A stretch of DNA of 64,000 nt, from NCBI GenBank assembly GCA_029747585.1, contig JAPEVF010000092.1, positions 1 through 64,000 on the forward strand, read 5' to 3'. The notes under the pieces are model-generated. The model saw nothing but the letters and a program-made list of their open reading frames with translations, had not been told where the DNA came from and did not search any database. This DNA is from Pleurotus djamor. Taxonomy: Eukaryota; Basidiomycota; Agaricomycetes; Agaricales; Pleurotaceae. Of this stretch, positions 1 to 10,100 are shown piece after piece. Every line of letters begins with the position of its first letter. Position 1 is the stretch's first letter. The position numbers and the translations under genes are program-made.

Positions 1-2
1 CT

Positions 3-350
3 AGACTACATGTACGTATGCGAATGGCTGGTCTCCGCGGGATGTACCCTATACATGCCAGATTTCGAAGGACAGTCACTGATGTCGATCTATAAATGGG
101 GACTACTCACTGTGACACCGCCACCTCCTGCAAGGTGTCGTGCTTCCCCGGTGGGCAACCCCTCGTCTGCAAGCCAGGCCCTAATCACTCCCTCACCGAT
201 ATCAAGGGTGGCCGCCCTATCTGCGTGCAGTGGAACGTCTCGGGAAATTCTGCCAGGCTCTGCCATATGGACCTCCACCTCTGCTCCTTCTGTCTGTCCT
301 CTAAACACCATGCTTTCTCCTTCTCCTGCAGGTCTTCCCCCCCTTCATAA
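3..350 (+). pseudogene. gag-like fragment with Cys/His zinc knuckle
   Basis: The frame starting at position 3 reads into 96-350 after an in-frame TAA at 93-95. It contains a spaced set of cysteines and histidines (ICVQWN, then CHMDLHLCSFC, then SSKHH and a further Cys), which resembles the C-terminal zinc knuckle of gag-like proteins in fungal DIRS elements. In the overlapping +1 frame the residues just before the stop are SIYKWG, so a frameshift rather than a simple stop may have occurred here. The N-terminal part lies outside the window. The assignment rests on the knuckle spacing and on position directly upstream of RT. Confidence 0.45.
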
Positions 351-388
351 NTCTCCCTTCCCCTCTCCTCACTCCCCTTTCCCTTCCT

Positions 389-2452
389 GTGTCTCTTCCC
401 CTTCCCTCTTCATTCTCATCTTCTTCCTTCTTCTCTTCATGTCTCCCCCCGCCCCCCCTTCCTTCCATGTCTTCTTCCTCTTCCCCGGACATTCTCCTTT
501 GTATACTTACCCCTTATAATGCTGATGCTTTCCAAGAGTTTTTCAAACGCTTTCCTCACCTAGAACTTTCGTACCCTTTCCTTATTCAGAAACTTCGGAC
601 TGGTTTTCCTATGGGCCGCTTCCCTTCGCTAGATCGTTCTGTTATTTGGCCAAACTCCCTTTCCCCCCAATTCTCTTCTTTTGTAGACACTTATTTCGAG
701 GAGGAGGTCCAGGCTGGTCGCTTGAGCGGCCCTTTCTCTCAGTTGGAGGTTGAGTCCATCCTTGGTGGTCCCTTCCAGTCGTCTCCAATCACGGTCGACT
801 CCCAGATCCAGGATGATGGGGAGCCGAAGCTTCGCTTGTGTATCAACCTCTCGAAGAGCAGCAAGTCTCTCCCCTCTCCCAACGACTTCTCGGACCCCGA
901 TGACTTTCCCACCCGCTTCGACTCCGCTTCCCGGGTTGCCGAAATTGTAAGCATCCCGTTGTTGTCACCATGGCTGCTGTTCAGCATGGCTGTTGTTGGT
1001 GTCTTGTTGGATGTTCACCTGGCTCACTTGNTGGTGCCGTGTTGAATGTCCACCTGGCAGCCCTTGTCTTCCCATGTCTGCTGTGCAGCATGATTGTCCC
1101 CTCTGATCGTNGTATCATGGTTGTCCCTCTGATCGTCGTATCATGGTTGTCCCTCTGATCGTCGTATCATGGCTGTTTCTGTTGGGGTGGTTCTCGTTGA
1201 TGGACACTCTTTGTACCGTTACATGCTGTTGTAAATTGTATTCTTATATGTGCAATACAGGTCTCTGCGTCGCCCCCAGGCATGGAGGCTATGACTTTAG
1301 ACATTGCAAAGTTTCATCGTCGGACGCCGATTGCCCCCGCTCACAAGCGATGGTATGTCATGCAATCCCGACCAGGTTGCTTTCATATCCAGCATTGTTG
1401 CCCCTTTGGCGCCTGCCCCTCAGAGAGCAATTCTGGGGAAATTGCTAACGCTGCGCTGGACATTTGGCATGAACTTGGTGTCGGTCCCATCTGCAAATGG
1501 TGCGACGACATGGTGATCTTTCGTACTCCCTCTACGCCTCTTTCCAATCCACCATCCTTTGCATACAACCGTTCGGATGCGCTTGCTATGATTGAATCTC
1601 TGGGTATTCCATGGCACCCAGATAAAGGGCAGGACTTTTCTTCCTCTTTCACCTACATTGGAATGCGNNCNNTGGGACCTTCAGGCTAAGACTGTCTGTC
1701 TCCCTGAAGCCAAGAGAGTGAAGTTTCTTTCCAGGGTCACATCCTTTCTCTCATCCTACACCAACTCTCGATGCCCTCTCGATGAGGTCTTGAAGATCCA
1801 GGGTTCCCTCTGTCACATCGCCTTTGTTTACCCCCTGGGCCGCTCCCACCTCCCCTCTCTCTCCCTGTTTGCCTCGTCTTTCTCTCACAACCGCTTTGCT
1901 CCTCGCTACCCGCCCCACTCTATGATTACCNACCTCCGCTGGTGGCGTTCTCAATTGATGACACCTGGCCTTGTTCGCTCCCTCTCCCCACGGACAACAC
2001 TCTCTGACCTGGACATCAGCGTTGACGCTTCTACAGACTGGGGTATTGGTGTCATCTGGGGTGAGGCTTGGGATGCATGGCAAACACTACCCAACTGGAG
2101 AGGACCTTTCCGCGACATCGGATGGTTGGAGGGTCTCGCAGTCGAGCTGGTTTGCTATCTTCTAGAAGCTAAGGGAATCCAAAACTCCCAGGTCCTGATT
2201 CATTCTGACAATCAAGGCATTATTGGCGCCTTTGGACGGGGCAGAAGTCGTAATCTTGAAGTCAACCTCTCCATTCAGCGCGCTGAGCTCTCTCTTCTCT
2301 CCTCCAACAACTCTCTTTCTCTGGTCTATGTCAAATCTGAAGACAACCCAGCTGACCCTATCTCGCGCGGGATACTGGGTCCATCTAGGAATCGTCTCAA
2401 TCTCACCTTTGCGCTCCCAGAGGAGCTTACGCCATTCATTGCCCATGTCTAG
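389..2452 (+). CDS. DIRS reverse transcriptase-RNase H polyprotein (intron-containing, Ns at a frame junction)
   Basis: The fingers region is at about 500-946. The palm follows from 1261 and has the aspartate pair in KWCDDMVIF near 1495-1520. The thumb is near 1675-1760. The RNase H domain occupies about 2010-2420, with DASTDWGIG, the Glu of WLEGLAVEL, HSDNQGIIG and DNPADPISRG as recognisable active-site blocks. Fingers and palm are separated by a GT-AG intron at 947-1260 whose removal keeps the frame (AEI joined to VSASPPG). The reading frame changes at the Ns around 1668-1672, so the base count there is uncertain. A low-complexity Ser/Pro segment follows the RNase H domain. The true N-terminus is unclear because the region before 500 is simple pyrimidine-rich sequence. 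Confidence 0.8.
1091..1183 (+). repeat. 26-bp minisatellite inside the RT intron
   Basis: Nearly three copies of a 26-bp unit beginning GATCGTCGTATCATGG lie head to tail, preceded by a partial, slightly diverged unit. The array sits inside the intron that separates the fingers and palm of the reverse transcriptase. A looser repeat of about 17 nt around TGTCCACCTGG occurs just upstream at about 1008-1060. Confidence 0.75.
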
Positions 2453-2856
2453 CACACCCTCCTCATCTTCAGCAGGTTGTTCTGCTGGGACCTCAGGAAG
2501 GGATGATAAGGTTAAGCCTCCATTCTTTGTAAACAGCTCCTTCTTTCCTCTCTCAAATTCAAAGTTGGTCACTTCTCATTCTCATCCGCCGCGCCTTCCT
2601 GTCCGTCCACCCTCCCTTCCCCTTCCCCCNCATCTCCCTCCCTTCTTCCTCCTCCCCTACCATCCTCCCTTCTCGAAGCTCCCTTCCTTCTATTTCATCC
2701 GTCGTTTCATCCCGTCCACCTTCAGGCCGTATTGTCAAACCCAGGGCGCCCAAGAAGGGTACATCTCTTACGCCTTCAGAGCATCGCCCTCTCGTCTCCT
2801 CAGCAGACCGCCTTCGCTGCTGGACTACCCCCCACTCTCTCTCTCACCACCAGTCT

Positions 2857-3939
2857 ATGGGCAACCTCTCAGATCGTGCGACACGTAAGTTGAACGAAGT
2901 TGTTCTCGCCTCATGGTCAGATCAGACCAAGTCCAATTATGGTGCGGGCATTCTACGCTTTAACCAGTTCTGTGAAAAGGAGCGGATACCAGAGCAGGAC
3001 CGCATGCCTGCCTCCCCTACCCTCCTAGCCGCCTTCGCTGCTGATGCTGCTGGTTCAGTATCACGCTCAGCGATTCTCAGCTGGTTTTCAGGTCTGAAGG
3101 CATGGCATACCATGAATGGTGCGACCTGGTATGGGGATGACTTGTTTGTCTCTCAAGCCAAACAAGGCGCCTCTAAGATGGCTCCATCTTTGTCTCGTCG
3201 CCCAACCCGCCCACCGGTTACCTTGGAACACATAATCTCCCTTTCCCACTCTCTTGACCAGTCCTCCTCCTTTGACTCAGCCGTCTGGGTAGTCGCCCTC
3301 TGTGCCTTCTGGGGCTGCTGTCGCCTTGGGGAGCTTACAGTCAAGTCATCGAACAGCTTCAACCCAACATACCATGTCAGCCGATCAACCTCAGTTTCCT
3401 ATCATCAAAGTATCCCCTCATCCTCCTCCAACTCCACCATTCCATCTCTTCACCTTTCAATCCCTTGGACAAAGACCACCAAGGAGTCTGGTGCTCTTCT
3501 TCTTATCACTGGGCGCCCCTCTCTCTGCCCTTGTGATGCTATGAGAAACCACCTCTCTGTCAATGTAGGCATTCCCCCAGACTCACACCTCTTCTCCTAC
3601 CGTTCACCATCTGGTTCCTGGTGCGCTATGTCCAAGACAGCCTTCCTGGAGAGGTGCACAAGTGTCTGGTCATCGCATGGACTGACATCTGACGTCAAGG
3701 GGCATAGTTTCCGCATTGGGGGTGCTACTGAGCTTCTCCTCTCAGGAGTTCCACCAGAGGTTGTTGCCTCAGTGGGTCGATGGAAGTCCTCTGCTTTCCT
3801 TCTCTACTGGAGGCGCATTGAAGAAATTCTTCCCCACTCTATTAGCCGTACTTATGACCCAGATAGAATTAAGCTCGTTGCAGCTGCCTTTGAGAAATTC
3901 CGCATCTCTCAATCCGTTCCTTGTACTGTCACCTTGTAG
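2857..3939 (+). CDS. DIRS tyrosine recombinase (integrase)
   Basis: A 360-residue open frame with the catalytic set of tyrosine recombinases: Arg156 in GCCRLGEL, the H-x-x-R box HSFRIGG at about residues 283-286, Trp309 in VGRWKS and the candidate nucleophile Tyr317 in FLLYWRR. The N-terminal 100 residues look like the SAM-like core-binding domain, with a WSDQTKSNYGAG segment. In DIRS elements this enzyme inserts a circular cDNA without target-site duplication. The ATG is chosen because the residues before it are low-complexity Ser/Pro sequence. The frame is uninterrupted, so the recombinase could still be active even if the rest of the element is damaged. Confidence 0.88.
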   Translation: MGNLSDRATRKLNEVVLASWSDQTKSNYGAGILRFNQFCEKERIPEQDRMPASPTLLAAFAADAAGSVSRSAILSWFSGLKAWHTMNGATWYGDDLFVSQAKQGASKMAPSLSRRPTRPPVTLEHIISLSHSLDQSSSFDSAVWVVALCAFWGCCRLGELTVKSSNSFNPTYHVSRSTSVSYHQSIPSSSSNSTIPSLHLSIPWTKTTKESGALLLITGRPSLCPCDAMRNHLSVNVGIPPDSHLFSYRSPSGSWCAMSKTAFLERCTSVWSSHGLTSDVKGHSFRIGGATELLLSGVPPEVVASVGRWKSSAFLLYWRRIEEILPHSISRTYDPDRIKLVAAAFEKFRISQSVPCTVTL

Positions 3940-3990
3940 TCTTAGCTCGTATTCAAATACACATGATCACTTGCCTCGCTTTGGTTGGGG

Positions 3991-4020
3991 GGTTGAATTC
4001 CCTGGTCTTGGAATCCAACC
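3991..4020. repeat. Terminal hairpin near the right edge of the retroelement
   Basis: GGTTGAATTCC (3991-4001) faces GGAATCCAACC (4010-4020), an 11-bp stem with one mismatch around an 8-nt loop. It lies between the recombinase stop codon and the point where oxidoreductase sequence resumes, so it is probably part of the element's terminal structure. This is inference: the left end cannot be seen for comparison. Confidence 0.5.
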
Positions 4021-4044
4021 GTGGTGAGCTTCGGCTCTGGGTAT

Positions 4045-5990
4045 ACGGATCGTATCATTTCCAGGGCGTTCTGTCCTCCATCCAACGCGAGAAGGGTCAT
4101 CGGTATGCTTAGGCTCATGCCACCATTCTACGACATGGCCCTTGGCTAAAGCTTCAATAGTATCAAACGTAGCTTTATCCATGACATCCCACAGCTTTTT
4201 ATCCTTCTCGTCAAAAAGAACTTGAAGGACACAATTGGCTGTTGGGTCACCGTTGTTCGTGTTGGGATTGCGCTTGAAAAACGAGTCTGGGTTGCCTTCT
4301 GTCAATTCTCCGAGGGTGGCACAAACTATAAGGCAGATCAGCCATCGACTCTAGTCAAGCAGATAGTGGGAAAGAACGCACCGAATATGACATAATCTTC
4401 CGAGCCCTTCAGCTGAGCTTCAGTAGCAGCGGCAGCATAGTCCTGAAAAATGGGGTTCAGATGGTCGCCAAAGAACGCTGCGGGTGTTATGGAAGACATA
4501 CCGGGCAGAATCGTGCAGCATCTTCGGCGTCTTGTGTAGGATCTGGGGAAGCAATGGCGGTAACTTGGATATGATACTGAAGTGACGTGTCCGGATCCTC
4601 CCCAGCAACATACTCTGCTGCGATTTCGAGACTATCAGGGTTCAAGTTTTTGAACGCGCTCCGGTGGACACGCCCAATGAGATGCGTGAGGAAATGACCT
4701 GTAACAGTTCGTCCAGGGGCAGTCTCAAGTCCAGGGATCATAGGGAAACTGTTCTGAATCAACGTCGTATTGGGGAACGCGCCAGCGCAAAGAATGATCT
4801 TTGTTTTATCGGAAGTGATACGGAGGTCCGTAGGACGGGAAGAACGAATGATCTTCACTGGTTTGTCTTGCCCGACTAGAGGTTTGGGTACCGGGAATCC
4901 GACGTCTGTGATGAGGTGCTGAACGGCAGTATCCGTGGCGAAAAGCAGGGATGAGCCTTTGCCCTGTTCTACGAGCCGTTGCTGTTGCTTGTATATACCC
5001 AACAGAGGACCAGGGGTAGAGAACTTGGTAAAACGAATCGTCGAAGTCTGCGCGACAGAGGAAACAGCCAATGGGGCGGGATAAGCTTCTGTGACTGTCG
5101 GGATTTTAGGCGCTTTCTCGCTTAGTTCCTTGTCGATTTGAACTTGGAGACTTCCGTAAGGGGAGCCTATGTCAGTCGAGTTGGTGACACGAAGGAGTTC
5201 TTTGGCATCGTGAAAAAATTCAGGCTTGCAAGAAGTCTCAACCATCGACGTGGGCCAGCCTCGCATGAGCTCGGGCGTTGGAGATGGAGACCAAGCAGAC
5301 CAAAACGTAGAGCGTCCTCCAAAGAATGGCGTCGATCCATGGACGAATCAGATAGGACTGGCGTACGTTTCAGCCGATAAAGTGAAAGGAAAGGTCTCGC
5401 TGGGGCCTCCAAGGGTGTATTTGAAGGGAAGCGGTAAGTTCTGGAAGTGGTCGGGCAGCCAGAAGTCTGTCGATGCACGATTCAGTCCCTAGATTGAGAT
5501 GACCAAACAAATATAGCGGCTTACCACCTCGCTCAAGACAGATGATGTGCTTGTGTGGATCTCTCTGCAAAGTCTTCTGGATAAATGCGAGGGCAGTAAA
5601 CTAGGCCTAGGAATAAGTAGGGAGGATGGATAGAATTTTGGTAGATGAACAGACCCCTGATCCGATGACGATGAAGTCAATATCATTGGTACCGTGCCGG
5701 CAAATGTCTTCCCAAGTTTCGTCGGACATCATAAAGTCCTTCCCAGTAACCTGTTTGGCCGTTGGCGACTAAAGAGGATGTATAATCAGCGGTATTTAAT
5801 CGTCGTTGACCAACAAAAGACGCACCTGGATACCAGGTTCCGGAAAGCCATAATTGTTCGCCGGTTGGTTTACGACTTCTACGAAACGGGGCTGGTACGA
5901 GAGGGGGCGGTCGCGTTGTTTGTAGTCAGGAAAGCTAGGCTTGTGGGCGATCCCAACGAAGGGGATGCTGGTCTTCGAGGCTTCGTTCAT
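4045..5990 (-). pseudogene. FAD-dependent oxidoreductase (GMC/pyranose-oxidase-like) pseudogene, C-terminus cut by the retroelement
   Basis: Spliced minus-strand exons give an N-terminal arm (SYQPRFVEVVNQPANN near 5860), a dinucleotide-binding motif DFIVIGSG at about 5650-5670, then LGGPSETFPF, FFGGRSTFWSAW and, late in the protein, the CAGAFPNTTLIQN block, typical of FAD oxidoreductases of the GMC or pyranose-oxidase type. Introns of about 36-60 nt with GT-AG ends connect these blocks in frame. Three defects are visible: an in-frame TGA at 5348-5350 just before FVHGSTPFFGG, an apparent 1-nt deletion near 4501-4510 (frame lost between DAARF and PGMSSITPAA), and loss of the C-terminal segment after about 4045, where the sequence turns into retroelement. 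The ATG at 5990 starts a plausible N-terminus. A sequencing error could explain the first two defects but not the third. Confidence 0.7.
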
Positions 5991-6029
5991 TTGTGCGATT
6001 CTGCAACAGAGATACTCTACAGACTGGAG

Positions 6030-6680
6030 TTACCTATTGAGAGTAAACTTGCAACAAGATTCCCTTTTAAACGAATCTACTGGGGTGGGTTGAAGTATTA
6101 AATGTGGAAACCGCGATAGCTTCCCATGACCATGAGAGGCGATAACGTGAGTTGGGGCTGAAGCTTGAAAGTTCCCAATTCCAAGCTGCCTGACATATCG
6201 CTCCTTGACAACCTCCGATGTCATATCTGGCTGGGGGCGGGTGGGACGGGGGTATAGTATCGCTGAAGAAGCCAATTCGTTACCTTTCGTCCGGTCAGAT
6301 GCCAGGTACTTGTAGCACCAGATGGGGGTGATATGAATGGAAGGCCATGATTCTGTGTCTGGGGAGAACCTAGGATGAGCGCCAAAGTGTGTTTTGCCAG
6401 AAGCCACGTTGGGGCACTTACGTTCGTCTGGCCCGGCATATTCATACCCCCTGACAGCGAGTGACGGAAAGGTCTGCGGAGTATATAGACACTTGACCCC
6501 GCAGTGTATCCAACAAGTACAAGAGCAAAGTGGATACCCAGCGGGTTCCCAGTAAAACCATCCACATTGGCCACAGCGATTGAGCAACTGCGGGACCACT
6601 GTAAAGGTGAATTTTGTTGCGCCTGCATATTCGTCGCAAGCCCCAGTTGTATGAGTCAGGAACAAATTAAGGTTCAATGG
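6030..6680 (-). other. Unassigned coding-like exons upstream of the oxidoreductase pseudogene
   Basis: On the minus strand several stretches look protein-coding and can be joined through GT-AG introns (for example a GTAACG donor near 6287 and acceptors near 6369 and 6232). They include VRGYEYAGPDE, WPSIHITPIWCYKY and VVKERYVRQLGIGNF. They could be 5-prime exons of the same oxidoreductase gene or the remains of a separate gene. I do not recognise the protein. A short block in another frame (VDGFTGNPLGIHFALVLVG) faintly recalls a transporter helix, but this is too weak to call. Confidence 0.25.
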
Positions 6681-7199
6681 GAGAGGAGCGATCTATGGCA
6701 GGCGTAGGGTTATTGCCACGGTGGGTAGACGATATGGGACGCGACAAGACGTGTCATGTGCTTCTAGGTTGGAACGTGAGGATCGATCAGTGTATTCAAA
6801 GCTTTGTCTCATCCAATGACCAATGCCCGCTGTCCCTTTTGGAGATTGGAAAGTGTTTTGTGTGAGCATCCAGACCGGCTAGATAAGTAGTTGATACAAC
6901 AGTACTCACATAGAACGATCCATCATTTTGAGGTTCGTCCGAGCCCAGGCTGGGCACAAACACTCGAGTCTGTGCTACAATGCTTCAAGGTGCTGGCTGC
7001 GAAAACGCGCGGGGTCACCTATATACGTTATTTTGTCCGTCGAACAGCATCCATACCAGATTCGAGGGCAAGGAATACTGATCATGACGGTGAATAGCCT
7101 GGTAAACGCAGACGTGTAGTATTCAGTAAGATAGTCGAAACTGAATATAACCAACGTCAACAGTTCTTGCCTGCTTGCCCCGTGATTAGTGGAAAAGGG
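6681..7199. other. Spacer, no supported gene
   Basis: Only short open frames without recognisable motifs are present. The 3-prime part, from about 7160, leads into the promoter region of CR-kinase copy A. Confidence 0.5.
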
Positions 7200-10100
7200 G
7201 CTCCCAGCCGTGCGCTGAGCTTGAAAAACATTACAACCTCCTCTTTACTTCTACCCGCCAAAAATCCACCATGTCATGGTTCTATCACCACGAAGGAGGT
7301 ATTATCAATGGATCCGCGGGCGAAGATATGTGTGCTCGAGACTTCCTTTAGGATACCAGGGTCAAGCTTCAGGATCGCCTCCTCGACCACGACGAATTGC
7401 GAATTTGGCGATTGACACCGTCTTTGCGGATGCACAAAGCCATGGCTGTCCTTAACAACCCCCAATTCATCACCAAGTTATCTGAGAATCAGTCAGAGGC
7501 GGTGTGGGTCTTTGATCATTTCGAGCTGGAGCGCGTCACTTCGGACAGTGACTTCGTGACGGAGGATCAAGGTATCGAACCCCTCTTTGTCGACTTCTTC
7601 GTTTTCAAGTCTGAGCAAATTCAGAGTAAGCAGACGCTGTTTAATCTGTGTACCTGGAGTAGCCAGAGAGTAACTGCTGTCCCTTGACACAGGAAGCACA
7701 GACTTGAACCTCGACGACCGATACAGCAATACCTTCATCAAAGTAACTGATTGGGGCTCGTTCTGCACAGAGGACCTAGGCCTAAATATGATTCGTGAGC
7801 TTAACGCTGATGGGGATGTACCCCGTTTTGTTGAAGGATTCAAGGAAAAGTTATTTCAGTTGACTACTTTGTCAAACAACACTCCGGAGGTGCGTACATG
7901 TCTATCTTCGGATGCCTACTAAATCTGACCCAACTAAATTTTCAGCAATTATATAGATACCTGTCATCTCAGCCGCACTGCTTATCATCTTATTGCGACC
8001 TGGCGTCCATCCCACCATCCCTGACTCACTTACCGACCCCTCAACCACAACCCCATCTAAGTGAGTCTTCACATGGCAACACGGTGAATGAACAGCGAGC
8101 ACAGTCACCAACTGAGCCGTCTCCCAATGCACTTGGCAACGATAACTTCGTGCAGGCCAACACTCGAGATGCTACTTTAGCGGAGATTTCCCACTTAATC
8201 ACCCTCTCTCTGCCATGGCAAGACTTGTGGAAGGACGGAACGAACAGAATTCCTCTGCAAGAAAACACCTTCAAGGCGATGATGATGAGCCCTATTATGT
8301 TTGCTGTTCACAACGCAGAGCCATCGGGAGTTGATGTAAATTTGCAAGTACTCACTATTGGATAACGACTACTGCTTGCTAATAACACAACTCTCAGAGG
8401 TGCTACACGGTGGAATTACCCTATTATCGTGGAAGGACCTCCGGAAAAGAATGACTGGAATACTTCCTCGGGGGAACGCACATCGTTAAGGACGTTCTAC
8501 CCGAACAGCGACATTTCATTGTCGCAACGTCGTCTCCTTCGTTGCCACCTTGATTTTGCTGATGATGCCTTCCCACATGATCGCCTTCGCTTGATTCTCT
8601 GTGCCTCCTCTACCGTTCGCTTTGCCAACAACCATCTCCCACCCTTCACTACGAACAGAGATTTTGTCTTTTTAGCTTTTCATGTCAGGTCAAACGGTGA
8701 GTATGACCAAATGATCTTTTTCCAGAAACCGAATAATGCTACGGTATGACATCGCCCAATATGATAGTATCACGATTACCTTTCTCATGAATTCGAGCAG
8801 GTGTATTACACCTCAGACTCATTCACCCTTGAACACGCTTCAAACCGCGCTGAGATGGTCCTTTGCTTGAACAACTTGGTTCATATGCTCAGTCTCTCGT
8901 CCCCTGCCAGCATCAAGTCAGTCGGAGACGAAATCGCAGCTTTCAATCGGAGCGTTTCAAGGTATAATCAACGACGTAAAATGAAGTCTTTCTTTAGCAA
9001 AGGGACACAGGACCAAGAAGGAGATGAGGACTCAGACTCAATGGATGAACTCGCTTCCCATGGGTATGATGTGGAACCCGATATCATTGATTGTGGGGGA
9101 TGGGAAATGGAGCGCCTGGATAAGGTGATTAGTCTTTGGTTACTACTAACTCATTCTGGCTAATGTTGGTTTCCTCGAAGCTTCCTCCTCGCCTCTTTTT
9201 TGTCCGGTCGCGTTCAGATTCTGCTGCCCTCCTCATTGCAAAAAAGACATCTGGCCGCGAGATCCGCACACTGAAATTTATTCGAGACTGCCAGCCTCCG
9301 TCTAGTCACATAATTCAATTGCTCGACTCGTTCCAGGGTTCTTCGGCACACTATGCTATCCTTCCTTACATGCCTCACTCACTTGCTCGTTATATCGACC
9401 AATATCCCAAGCAACTCTCCGAACATGCCTCGTCAATCTGTGGGGAACTGGTCGCCGCCGTCGCCTACTTGCACCGTCACGGCATCGCACACCGGGACAT
9501 CAAACCAGACAACTGCCTCATTGATGATAGCAGCTCGTTAATACTTTCTGATTTTGACATTGCTCGTCGTGTCGTTGACGAAGCCGAGGAGGTCACGGAT
9601 TACTGTGGTACAAAGGGCTGGATTGCTCCAGAGATTGAACAACGAACACGCAAATATAGTCCCATCAAGGCCGATCGTTGGTCCTGTGGCCGTGTACTCC
9701 TCTGTGTCCTGGATCGTTCCACTTCGCAAAATGATCTCCTCAGAGCTGTTGCGACCAAACTTATGACGATTTCTCCCAATGAACGGCCATCTCTGGTGGA
9801 CGTTACCACCGAAATCAACCTTCCGCAAATGGCCTGACCATTGACTCGCTCGAATCATCCCCATCTCTTAGTGAATTCTTCGATGGACTCGAGAGTTGAC
9901 GGACATGAAGCCAGCGGATACACCCTCTCAAGCTCCCCTTGTGCGCATAGCTTTGGAATATGTGGAACCTGGGTCCTGGTCCTCGAATCTATCTGTATGA
10001 TCTGGTAGGCTGGTATCAAACTAGAAGCGTGTACTTTACTCTAGATATGAGCGTGTGGACTATATGTATGGTGGTCTAATTATCGTGATGTTTGTAGTCT

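Larger units (their letters stand above)
1..4045 (+). mobile_element. DIRS-like (tyrosine-recombinase) retrotransposon, left end outside window
   Basis: Three coding blocks lie on one strand in the order expected for DIRS-type elements: a Cys/His knuckle at the end of a gag-like reading frame (about 96-350), reverse transcriptase plus RNase H (about 389-2452) and a tyrosine recombinase (2857-3939). No DDE integrase and no aspartic protease is seen, which argues against Gypsy or Copia. The blocks are separated by very pyrimidine-rich stretches. The right edge is inferred between the hairpin at 3991-4020 and about 4045, where sequence matching the neighbouring oxidoreductase gene resumes. Frame breaks in gag and at the Ns near 1668 suggest this copy is not fully functional, though sequencing error is possible. 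The left terminus is not in the window. Confidence 0.85.

Noticed and set aside
301..492. Glu/Arg-rich minus-strand frame near the start of the window
   Set aside because: It is the complement of a pyrimidine tract in the retroelement.
5138..5492. Plus-strand frames across the oxidoreductase region
   Set aside because: They are shadows of the minus-strand exons, which carry the recognisable FAD-enzyme motifs.
6490..6630. Resemblance of VDGFTGNPLGIHFALVLVG to a helix of allantoate-permease-type transporters
   Set aside because: Only one short block matches and neighbouring blocks do not continue the family pattern in the same frame.
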